Shown one piece after another: positions 18,448-26,275 of a stretch of DNA of 64,000 nt. The stretch's first letter is position 1, and the number at the start of each line of letters is the position of its first letter. The notes beneath the pieces were generated by a model. That model saw only the letters and a list, made by a program, of their open reading frames with translations. It did not search any database and was not told the DNA's origin. The stretch covers positions 56,627 to 120,626 of the forward strand of contig CAMYOL010000056.1 of NCBI GenBank assembly GCA_947260005.1, read 5' to 3'. The stretch is from an uncultured Ectothiorhodospiraceae bacterium (GTDB lineage Bacteria; Pseudomonadota; Gammaproteobacteria; UBA6429; Thiohalophilaceae). The position numbers and the translations under genes are program-made.

Positions 18448-19194
18448 ATGAACATGAAATCATCAAACCGTTTCGTATACGCCTATTTGGCCATGCTTTG
18501 CTGTTGGTTTTATGCACCATTCTTACTCGCCGATAGTTACTCGCGAGAACGGCAGCGAATGGTGGATGCCATCGAAGCCGATGTTCGTGCGACTCGTCTG
18601 GCGCTCGATAAGCAGGCACTGGACCCGCGCGTTATGAAAGCAATGGAACAGGTGTTGCGACATAAATTCGTTCCTACTGCTCTACAACGATCAGCCTATC
18701 TCAATCAACCGTTACCCATTGGCCATGGACAAACCATATCACAACCCTATGTTGTTGCGGTGATGACAGACTTGCTGGAAACAACACCCGATAGCAAGGT
18801 ATTGGAAATCGGTACGGGCTCCGGCTATCAAGCGGCTGTGTTGGCTGAATTAGTAGATCAGGTCTATAGCATTGAAATCATCAAGCCACTGGGTGAGCAA
18901 GCGGCCGATCGTTTGTCGCGCCTGCGCTATGATAATGTGACGACCATCGTTGCTGATGGCTATTATGGTTGGGAGGCGCATGCACCATTCGATGCCATTG
19001 TAGTCACGGCAGCGGCCAGTCACATCCCCCCTCCCCTTATTAAACAACTAAAAGTCGGCGGGCGTATGATGATACCGGTCGGCAGCCGGTTTTTAACCCA
19101 ACAATTATTACTGGTCACCAAACAAGAGGGAGACAAGATTAAAACTCGGCAGATCTTGCCAGTGCGTTTTGTACCGTTAACCGGTCAACATTGA
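18448..19194 (+). CDS. pcm: Exported protein-L-isoaspartate O-methyltransferase
   Basis: Repairs isoaspartyl residues by SAM-dependent methylation. 248 residues. The catalytic region has LPIGHGQTISQPYVVAVMTD, the SAM loop VLEIGTGSGYQAAVLAEL and later GGRMMIPVG. Unlike the cytoplasmic E. coli enzyme it carries an N-terminal signal-type segment (about 10-29, FVYAYLAMLCCWFYAPFLLA), so it is probably periplasmic or membrane-anchored. How a periplasmic form gets SAM is unclear. Followed 55 bases later by a membrane protein with its own SAM-type domain. Confidence 0.92.
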   Translation: MNMKSSNRFVYAYLAMLCCWFYAPFLLADSYSRERQRMVDAIEADVRATRLALDKQALDPRVMKAMEQVLRHKFVPTALQRSAYLNQPLPIGHGQTISQPYVVAVMTDLLETTPDSKVLEIGTGSGYQAAVLAELVDQVYSIEIIKPLGEQAADRLSRLRYDNVTTIVADGYYGWEAHAPFDAIVVTAAASHIPPPLIKQLKVGGRMMIPVGSRFLTQQLLLVTKQEGDKIKTRQILPVRFVPLTGQH

Positions 19195-19249
19195 ATAAAT
19201 ATTAAGCCAAACAATTTTAAGCTAATAAATTTTAAAATAGCCAAATAAT

Positions 19250-21697
19250 ATGACCCTGTTACCCCAACCACCTTATTTTTCGGTGACCCTGCTTTCTGCC
19301 GCGGCACTGGGGTATGAAATCCTGTTGATGCGTCTGTTTTCCATTATTCAGTGGCATCACTTTGCCTATATGTTTATCGGTTTGGCCTTGCTGGGCTATG
19401 GGATTAGTGGAACCGTGGTGGCTATTCATCAGCAGCGACTATTGCAACGTTTTACTCCTCTATATATTAGTTGTGTTGCCCTGTTCGGTATCTCGACAGT
19501 GGCCTGTTTCGCACTGGCACAAACGATTCCATTTAATGCCGAGGCAATTTTATGGGACGGCTGGCAAGTCTTCTATTTGATGGGCATATTTTTATTACTG
19601 GCGATTCCTTTTTTCTTTGCCGCTACTGCTATCTGTATGGCCTTCATGCAGTTTGGCACGCAGGTATCACGTGTATATGCCGTGGATTTATTGGGTGCTG
19701 GCTTGGGCAGCCTGGGTGTAATTGTCTTGTTATTGTGGGTTTTTCCCCGAACGGCGCTGGTGCTGGTAGGCGCGCTCGGTGTACTAGCCGCGTTAGTGGC
19801 TAGCCTGGAATTAAAAGCACGCCAATTTCGAGTGATTGCAATTGCTTTAACATTTGTCACAACACTATTGCTTGTTAGTGGCGCCTCATTGCAATTACAA
19901 CTCTCACCTTATAAGAGCCTACAGCAAATTCAACGAATCAATGGTACGAGTGTCATTGCGCAGCGTTCAAGTCCGTTGGGTTTACTCAGTGTTGTTGAAA
20001 GTCGTAACGTTCCGTTACGACATGCTCCGGGTCAGAGTCTGCATGCGAGTCAGGAACCCTTACCGCAACTTGGGGTGTTTACCGATGGCGATAACATGAC
20101 GGTGCTCACGCAATTTCCCGACGATCACCAGAAACTTGGCTATCTTGATCAAACCAGTTCGGCCCTACCCTATCATTTAAAGCCACTGGATGACGTGCTT
20201 GTTATTGGCGTCGGCGGTGGTGCTGAGGTATTGCAAGCTAAATATCATCAGGTCGAAAAGATTGAAGGCGTAGAATTAAACCAGCAGATGATTCAACTGG
20301 TAGAAGATGATTTTAGCCAATTCACCGGTAATTTATTTCAACAAACAGGGGTGAGCATTCATCACAGTGAGGTTAGGGATTTCCTGGCCGGTAAACCAGG
20401 ATCTTATGATTTGATCCAGTTGGCGCTGGTGGATGCCTTTAATGCTTCGTCTTCAGGATTGTATGCACTGAATGAAAGTTATTTGTATACCGTTGAGGCA
20501 TTACAGCGTTATTTTACACATCTTGAGACCGATGGTTATCTTGCCTTGACTCGCTGGATAAAACTACCACCACGAGACACATTAAAGTTATTTGCAACCG
20601 CCGTGACTGCCCTGGAACGAGACGGTGTAAGTGATCCAGAACAACGTCTGGTATTAATTCGAAGTTGGCAGACCAGCACCTTACTCATTAAAAATGGAAG
20701 ATTTACCGGGCAGGAACTGTCATCGGTGAAACGATTTTGTGCTGATCGAGGTTTTGATCTTGCCTATACACCCGGTTTAGACGCTAAGCAGGCTAACCAA
20801 CATAATATTCTTAATAACCCTGTATTTTATCAGGCAGCCACTGCTTTGCTGAGTGATGAACGCGATACCTTTATAAAACAGTACAAGTTTAATCTGCAAC
20901 CGGCGACCGACGATCAGCCTTATTTTCATCAGTTTTTCAAGTGGGAAACCTTTAGCGAAATTTTTCAGATGCGAAATAGAGGTGGCATGCCTTTACTTGA
21001 GTGGGGCTATATCACGTTGTCGGCTACCCTGGTGATTGCCAGTTTATTCAGTGTGATACTTATCGTGTTACCTTTGTGGTTTTACCAACGCAAACAAACC
21101 AGGGTAACCGAACTGGTAAGGCGACGAGACATATTTTATTATTTTTTTGCGATCGGACTGGCCTTTTTATTTATTGAGATTGCCTTTATCCAAAAACTTA
21201 TCTTGTTTCTGCATCATCCCATCTATGCCATTACCGTTACCCTCGCCGCTTTTTTAATCTTTGCGGGTGTCGGCAGTTATGGGGCTGGTCTGCTTTTACA
21301 ATCACAATCAAGTTCTAAAATTCTGTTGTATTCGATCGGCGGAATTATATTACTCAGCTTGATGTATCTGCTGTTATTAGACTCCCTGTTTGCATTATTG
21401 GTAAATCTACCGGTTGCGATAAAAATGTTTATCACAGCCTTACTGATCGCGCCACTCGCAATCTGCATGGGCATGCCCTTCCCATTGGCACTGGCCAACC
21501 TCGTTCGTGATGCGAAGGACTATATCCCCTGGGCGTGGGGGATTAACGGCTGTGCTTCGGTGATCAGTGCCGTATTGGCGACCATGTTGGCCATTCATTT
21601 TGGTTTCAGCGCGGTTATTTTACTTGCCACGACTTTATATGCATCGGCAATATTCACGTTTCCACGTTGCGTCGAAACAAACAACAAATTGAAATAA
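19250..21697 (+). CDS. Polytopic membrane protein with spermidine-synthase-like domain
   Basis: 815 residues in three blocks: seven or so membrane helices (about 1-220), a soluble Rossmann domain (about 285-445) of spermidine-synthase type, and a second set of helices (about 580-810). The Rossmann core reads DVLVIGVGGGAEVLQ, then IEGVELNQQMIQLV and a YDLIQLALVDAF stretch where spermidine synthases keep the catalytic Asp. This matches the family of fused membrane/spermidine-synthase-like proteins of unknown substrate. It follows pcm by 55 bases, so co-transcription is likely. A true polyamine function is unproven. Confidence 0.85.
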   Translation: MTLLPQPPYFSVTLLSAAALGYEILLMRLFSIIQWHHFAYMFIGLALLGYGISGTVVAIHQQRLLQRFTPLYISCVALFGISTVACFALAQTIPFNAEAILWDGWQVFYLMGIFLLLAIPFFFAATAICMAFMQFGTQVSRVYAVDLLGAGLGSLGVIVLLLWVFPRTALVLVGALGVLAALVASLELKARQFRVIAIALTFVTTLLLVSGASLQLQLSPYKSLQQIQRINGTSVIAQRSSPLGLLSVVESRNVPLRHAPGQSLHASQEPLPQLGVFTDGDNMTVLTQFPDDHQKLGYLDQTSSALPYHLKPLDDVLVIGVGGGAEVLQAKYHQVEKIEGVELNQQMIQLVEDDFSQFTGNLFQQTGVSIHHSEVRDFLAGKPGSYDLIQLALVDAFNASSSGLYALNESYLYTVEALQRYFTHLETDGYLALTRWIKLPPRDTLKLFATAVTALERDGVSDPEQRLVLIRSWQTSTLLIKNGRFTGQELSSVKRFCADRGFDLAYTPGLDAKQANQHNILNNPVFYQAATALLSDERDTFIKQYKFNLQPATDDQPYFHQFFKWETFSEIFQMRNRGGMPLLEWGYITLSATLVIASLFSVILIVLPLWFYQRKQTRVTELVRRRDIFYYFFAIGLAFLFIEIAFIQKLILFLHHPIYAITVTLAAFLIFAGVGSYGAGLLLQSQSSSKILLYSIGGIILLSLMYLLLLDSLFALLVNLPVAIKMFITALLIAPLAICMGMPFPLALANLVRDAKDYIPWAWGINGCASVISAVLATMLAIHFGFSAVILLATTLYASAIFTFPRCVETNNKLK

Positions 21698-21725
21698 ATT
21701 AATACTAGAATAATGAATTAAGTAA

Positions 21726-21971
21726 ACATTTTATAGATGTAGGGTATTGTATAACCGTGCTAATACTGCTTCTGGCAGTGCATTTCTAAGTGTAACTGCA
21801 AACAATGTTACTAACTCAATATTCAGTTCCACTACTGCAGTCACTTCAGCAGTTACTAGCCGTAACCATGTTGTTAACAATAATCCAGAAAACCTCGTTT
21901 TCATTGTTAGTACTGGAATACTTGATTCGGATGCACGAATTTTGGGCTGTAAGGTAAACTATACGTTATAG
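21726..21971 (+). pseudogene. C-terminal remnant of a Thr/Ser-rich secreted or phage-tail-like protein
   Basis: Open frame from just after a TAA to the stop at 21971, about 81 codons with no ATG start. It reads NRANTASGSAFLSVTANNV and ends ILGCKVNYTL. Beta-rich Ser/Thr/Asn composition and a final 'xGxxVxYT' strand resemble C-termini of secreted or tail-type proteins. No upstream part remains: spbS-like gene ends 29 bases before. The rest of the gap 21698-22063 holds AGTGAACCTCCCCCAG, similar to a word at 18362. Confidence 0.3.
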
Positions 21972-22063
21972 CGATATAATAAAATGGATATTTTAGGTCT
22001 GAGTGAACCTCCCCCAGTTTGACGGATTATTTTAATCTAACCCTGATTCTCCTTTCACTGCAC

Positions 22064-23053
22064 TTAAGCACTTTCGAGTAAGGGCATGTTACGCCATTCT
22101 TGATGTTGTGTTTGCTTCTCACCAATCCAAAACTTGATATCTTTGGCCAAAAACTCTTCCACTGACATGAGATGGAAGCCATCACAAGAAAAGGTTAAAC
22201 CAATCGTGCCATTGGCAATATTTATAGTGCCACTACGTAAATAAATATTTTCATCAGCATCTCGCAACAATTTAAATTGTGACAACACATCCATAATGGA
22301 GCTTTCAGGGATCAACGCATCTTCCGGATAAGATTGTTTCGCATACATCTGTGTTAACTGATTTGAAAATAACTCATCGACTGAAAGGACCTGATAATTA
22401 TATGGCATGTCAATCGACCATACGACTAACCTGGAACTGGAAAAATCTATTTGGACATGAAAAACACCATGCTTTCTTAGCAGTATGTAAACTAGATAGA
22501 TTACTCTGTCGAGCCGCTGATCGAAGTGACTATAGGTACGTTGCTGCATAAACACTGTCTTGCGTATTGACGGGTCGCCCTTGTATTGAGCCCATTGATT
22601 TTTTTTCTCAGATGACTGTTTTGTTATTTTAGGTAAATCGTGAATATAAAAATCAGCGGCAACAAAACCAAGTAGATCCTGCTCCTCTCTTACTGCAAAT
22701 AAGGCTGTTATGCAGGGTTGTTTATTTCGCAAACCAAGATAGACTGATGACAGGGCCATGCCGTTATAAGGGAGCAGCCCCTGGAAATAGGGTCGATCAC
22801 TGAGCACTTGCCCAAGCGCAGTCATGTTAATATCTTGATGAGAAACACTGCCACTAAATTGTTTGCCCGTAACGTCAAAACAATACAGCTTTTGGCAATA
22901 AGAAATAACCTTGAGATGTTTATACAAGATTTTAGTCAGTTGTTCTGGATTACCCCAGTCGCTTGCGCATTCCCGAACCAGCTTCCTCATAGGTTTTTTA
23001 ATACACCCCGAAATTAACCGTTTTTTTTGTCCGATGTTGTTGTCAGTCCACAT
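22064..23053 (-). CDS. Cytoplasmic PDC/Cache-type sensor protein
   Basis: 329 residues, no signal peptide or membrane helix. The first half (about 45-140) resembles a PDC (Cache-like) sensor: YCFDVTGKQFSGSVSHQDI, then SDRPYFQGLLPYNGMALSS and CITALFAVRE, LLGFVAADF. DRPYF is the usual PDC turn. The second half has no domain I recognise. A cytoplasmic PDC protein without output domain is uncommon but occurs in related bacteria. The ATG at 23053 has GGAGC 8 bases upstream. It stands alone next to decayed signalling genes. Confidence 0.7.
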   Translation of the reverse strand: MWTDNNIGQKKRLISGCIKKPMRKLVRECASDWGNPEQLTKILYKHLKVISYCQKLYCFDVTGKQFSGSVSHQDINMTALGQVLSDRPYFQGLLPYNGMALSSVYLGLRNKQPCITALFAVREEQDLLGFVAADFYIHDLPKITKQSSEKKNQWAQYKGDPSIRKTVFMQQRTYSHFDQRLDRVIYLVYILLRKHGVFHVQIDFSSSRLVVWSIDMPYNYQVLSVDELFSNQLTQMYAKQSYPEDALIPESSIMDVLSQFKLLRDADENIYLRSGTINIANGTIGLTFSCDGFHLMSVEEFLAKDIKFWIGEKQTQHQEWRNMPLLESA

Positions 23054-23310
23054 AACCTTGCTCCTTGGGAATCTTAACGAATTCCATTGCGACTCATACT
23101 GTGGTTAAAAACATAACAAATTATTAGATTGAAGGGAGTAAACAGTAGTGGTTTTGCTTGTGACTCACCACACAAAAAAATAATCAATTTTTAATAGTGT
23201 GATATAGATCAAATTAAAGTGTTAACTGGGTAACATAAATTCATGTTTTACATAAGAAACATCGTAACATTAAAGTTACATCGCACAGGCTTAATGAAGG
23301 TGCGCTTTAT

Positions 23311-23895
23311 TTAGCAACGGCTCTGGTTTAGCAACGACTCTGGTTTTGCAATGGCATAACCTTGTAAATAATCAACTCCGATTACATGTAACATTTCGCT
23401 AATTTCATCAGACTCAACATATTCAGCGATGGTTTCCTTACCGTATATTTTTACGATATTGTGTATGGATTCGACCATTGACCGATTTACCGGATCACTT
23501 GTCATATCACGTACAAATGATCCGTCAATTTTAACATAGTCGACCGGAAGTGCTTTTAAATAACCAAACGAGGATACGCCACTACCAAAGTCATCAATTG
23601 AAAATTTACAACCAAGCGAGCGCATCTTATTCATAAAGTTTATCGCCGCCTCCATATTTGATATCGCCGCAGTTTCGGTAATCTCAAAACAGATATTTTC
23701 AGATGGTATGATGGTCTCTTTAAATATTTCATAAATATAATCTGTTAAATTCTCGTCTGAGAGTGAGGCACCGGAAAGATTGATGGATATCAATAATGGA
23801 TTTGTTGTATTTCCAAAATCACCATTTTTATAGTGTTCATGAACTCAAGAAATGACCCACCGATCGACCTGTGGCATCATATGAAACTGAATTGA
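23311..23895 (-). pseudogene. Broken EAL-domain protein, C-terminal part
   Basis: An uninterrupted frame from 23793 to 23311 encodes the last two thirds of an EAL domain: ISINLSGASL, CFEITETAAISN, FSIDDFGSGVSSFGYL, VKIDGSFVRDM and TIAEYVES. In the same frame upstream lie FHMMPQVDRWVIS, then an in-frame TGA at 23845-23847, then homologous sequence up to the ATG. EAL homology ends near 23895 and no GGDEF part follows. The sequence is close to the end of the intact GGDEF-EAL protein at 7429-9789, so a related gene was truncated here. Confidence 0.8.
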
Positions 23896-24141
23896 CAAGC
23901 GTTTAAGATATCAGACTTTACCACAAGAATAATTGTAATGTCTTGAGCCAGATCTTACAAAATATGTACACATTGTAAGCAAAACCAGCTATAGAAGAAC
24001 GTTTATAACGATAGAGAAAATTTTGTAAAATTGAATATACTGTCGCCAGCATTTGTTTTAATGATCTAGTGGTACAGTCACAAAAGACTTGTTTAGTTTG
24101 AAATCACCAGAGATTTTAGTGCACCAGCAATAATCCACTAT

Positions 24142-24360
24142 TTAAATTTTAAACCAAAAACAACACCTTTTTGTCTCATTATTATTAACCCCAATCTCAC
24201 CGCCTTGTAATTGAATAATCTGTTTGCATATTGTGAGACCTGTGCCGGTACTTATTTCACCGCCGATCGGCTTGTTACTAAGTCTGGATTTTTTACAAAA
24301 TATCTTTTTTAAATCTTCTGCACTTAAACCTGAATCATCAATAACGATATCACCTACCAA
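24142..24360 (-). pseudogene. Histidine kinase ATPase-domain fragment (leftward)
   Basis: About 72 codons with the kinase blocks DIVIDDSGLSAEDLKKIF and ISTGTGLTICKQIIQLQGG, ending GVNNNETKRCCFWFKI. This is only the ATP-binding tail of a histidine kinase; dimerisation and sensor parts are missing. Just upstream another frame reads FSDSGQFFDW then TAG, so a frameshift is likely. Not expected to be functional. Confidence 0.6.
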
Positions 24361-24452
24361 TCAAAAAATTGGCCGGAATCAGAAAAGAATTTATCAACTT
24401 CGTTAATTGCTGAATATAATCCAGCTACCATCAATGGCGAGAATGCATTTAG

Positions 24453-25201
24453 AATTTTACTGTACGTGATTTAAAGAAACTGAATGAAAAACTTGAAATA
24501 ATTCCCACAAATAACGAAAACTTAAAATTTTCAGTCTCAGATACGGGCAACAGTCTTTCAACGGAACAACAACAACAATTATTTGAACCCTTCAATCGGC
24601 TGGGTTATGAAAGCAGCAATATCGAAGGTACGGGTATCGGTTTAACGATCACCAGAAAGTTAATTGAATGCATGGATGGATGGATGGCCAGATTGGCGTT
24701 AAGAGTATTGTCGATCTAGGGACAGCCTTCTGGTTTACCCTACCCCTCGTCAAAGAACGGCAATGTTTCAAACAAAAATCGAATAAAGCGATCATGACTA
24801 GTGGTTTCGATAAAGATGAATCCATTACTGCTCATGTTTTGTTGGCCGAGGATGCTAAAGCCAACCAGGATCTCATTAGTGCATTGATTCAACGGCTTGG
24901 TTTTAAGATTGACATCGCCAGTGACGGGCTACAGGCCGTCGATATGTGGAAGAAAAATCAATATGATTTAATCCTTATGGATTTAAATATGCCAAATATG
25001 AATGGGCTTGAGACAACTGAAGTTATTCGTAACCTCGAAAACCCAGACCAGCCCACACCAATCATTGCGATAACGGTAAATGCAATGAAAGGTGATATGA
25101 AAAACTGTATCGCTTCGGGCATGAATGATTATATTGAAAAACCCGTCGACTTTGAAAAAATTGGAACTATAATCAAATTATGGTTATCTAAAACATCATA
25201 A
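24453..25201 (+). pseudogene. Remnant hybrid histidine kinase (ATPase tail + receiver), frameshifted
   Basis: The first frame (24453-24716) encodes the ATPase tail: SVSDTGNSLSTEQQQQLFEP, NIEGTGIGLTITRKLIECMD. Translation then leaves frame at an ATGG tract (24671-24686). The second frame (24668-25201) continues with DGQIGVKSIVDLGTAFWFTLP and a receiver domain with VLLAEDAKANQDL, the phospho-Asp in LILMDLNMPNMNG and the Lys in IEKPVD. Removing two ATGG units would restore one reading frame. The N-terminal sensor and dimerisation parts are absent. The receiver itself looks intact and could be made alone, though no good start is seen. Confidence 0.72.
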
Positions 25202-25486
25202 AAAATAATAGATTCTTATTTTATACAAAAATTAGAAGTTCTAATCTTGCACCTTCACATTCAAAATATTTATACGAAAATATCCAATAATTATTTCATT
25301 AAACTTCAGTGATATTGTGAAAATATCACCTTGCAAAATGCCTTTATTCACTTTTTACGTGCTAAACGTAGAGTATAATAATCCATAAGCCGAAAAATTT
25401 AAGGAGTAAAGAATCACAAGGTCAGATTGATTCTATAAACAATACAATATGTAATTTTAAATACAATGGAAAACGGGAGGTGGATT

Positions 25487-25651
25487 ATGAAAATCGAGCA
25501 ACTTTATCAAAAAGCGAATGCAGAGTGGCAACATACCGTCAAAATGCGTCATCAATACCCAACTTTTGATTATTATTGGCATGAGCGATATGAACGAGTT
25601 TATGATATCTCTTATCGAACTTGCTTAAATAAAAATATAAACGTCCATTGA
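25487..25651 (+). CDS. Small hypothetical protein with strong ribosome binding site
   Basis: 54-residue ORF starting MKIEQLYQKANAEWQ, aromatic- and Arg-rich (YPTFDYYWHERYERVYD). No family recognised. The main support is GGGAGGTGG 4 bases before the ATG, among the best Shine-Dalgarno matches in the window. The upstream 25202-25486 has no other gene. It could be a leftover of a longer gene. Confidence 0.45.
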   Translation: MKIEQLYQKANAEWQHTVKMRHQYPTFDYYWHERYERVYDISYRTCLNKNINVH

Positions 25652-25695
25652 TGACAACGTTTACCTAAATTGTACCTGAAGCAACGCGTAAGGCA

Positions 25696-26099
25696 TCAAT
25701 TTGAGGTGCTTGTTAGTGCTTGATTAATTCTAACTAAGTATTGACTAACTGATGCTTCCCATTCAGGCTCTAGTTCACAAACTTTTTCAAATAAATCTTT
25801 TGCTAACTCTAATTATCCTAACTGAAATTTAGCGCGAGCAAGCCAATATACTAAATTAGGGTTGTTACCCCATTTTTAAATCTTTCTTCACAATACTCTA
25901 CTAATTCCTCATATTCTTCTTTCTCGGAATTGATTGATGCAAAATGATCAAAGGCTATTTCACGATAAATTGTCCATTTAGTAATAAACCTGCATATTAA
26001 CTTTATAAGTTGCCCCATGAATATGGCCGTTACGATTATTAGTGTTGCCACTAATAAATATTTAATTTCATTTAGGTTCGTATTTATTTCTGCTTCCAT
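25696..26099 (-). pseudogene. Membrane-anchored TPR-like protein, frameshift plus stop
   Basis: The first frame (26099-25851) encodes a membrane helix (about 13-35) and a charged segment ending EELVEYCEERFKNG. After a one-base shift near an A-rich run at about 25875, the next frame reads WGNNPNLVYWLARAKFQLG, a TAA, then LELAKDLFEKVCELEPEW and finally a TGA at 25696-25698. The joined sequence is a TPR-like helical repeat pair, so this is a once-complete protein of about 133 residues with two lesions. A sequencing error could explain the shift but less easily both. Confidence 0.65.
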
Positions 26100-26138
26100 A
26101 ATATTTCGCGTTAGACATAATGACTTTCCGCTCTGGTC

Positions 26139-26183
26139 TCTGTGAAAAAATCACAGAACAATCGGAATTTGTTGACTGACTCC
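26139..26183. repeat. REP-like palindromes upstream of the metallopeptidase
   Basis: Two adjacent inverted repeats: TCTGTGA/TCACAGA around five A's (26139-26157), then GAACAAT facing ATTTGTTGACTGACTC up to 26183. The words CAGAACAAT and CTGACTC recur in the palindrome at 29809-29867 on the other side of the gene. The first palindrome resembles a CRP site but has a five-base instead of six-base spacer. Confidence 0.45.
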
Positions 26184-26275
26184 CAGTAGATGGTTTCATA
26201 ACCTGTAGTACACAGGGACTAATCTGATTGGCCCACTAACACCAATCACATCGCTATTTGGCGAAAGGATTTGAC

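Noticed and set aside
26139..26157. TGTGA...TCACA as CRP site
   Set aside because: Spacer is five bases, not six; better explained as a hairpin.
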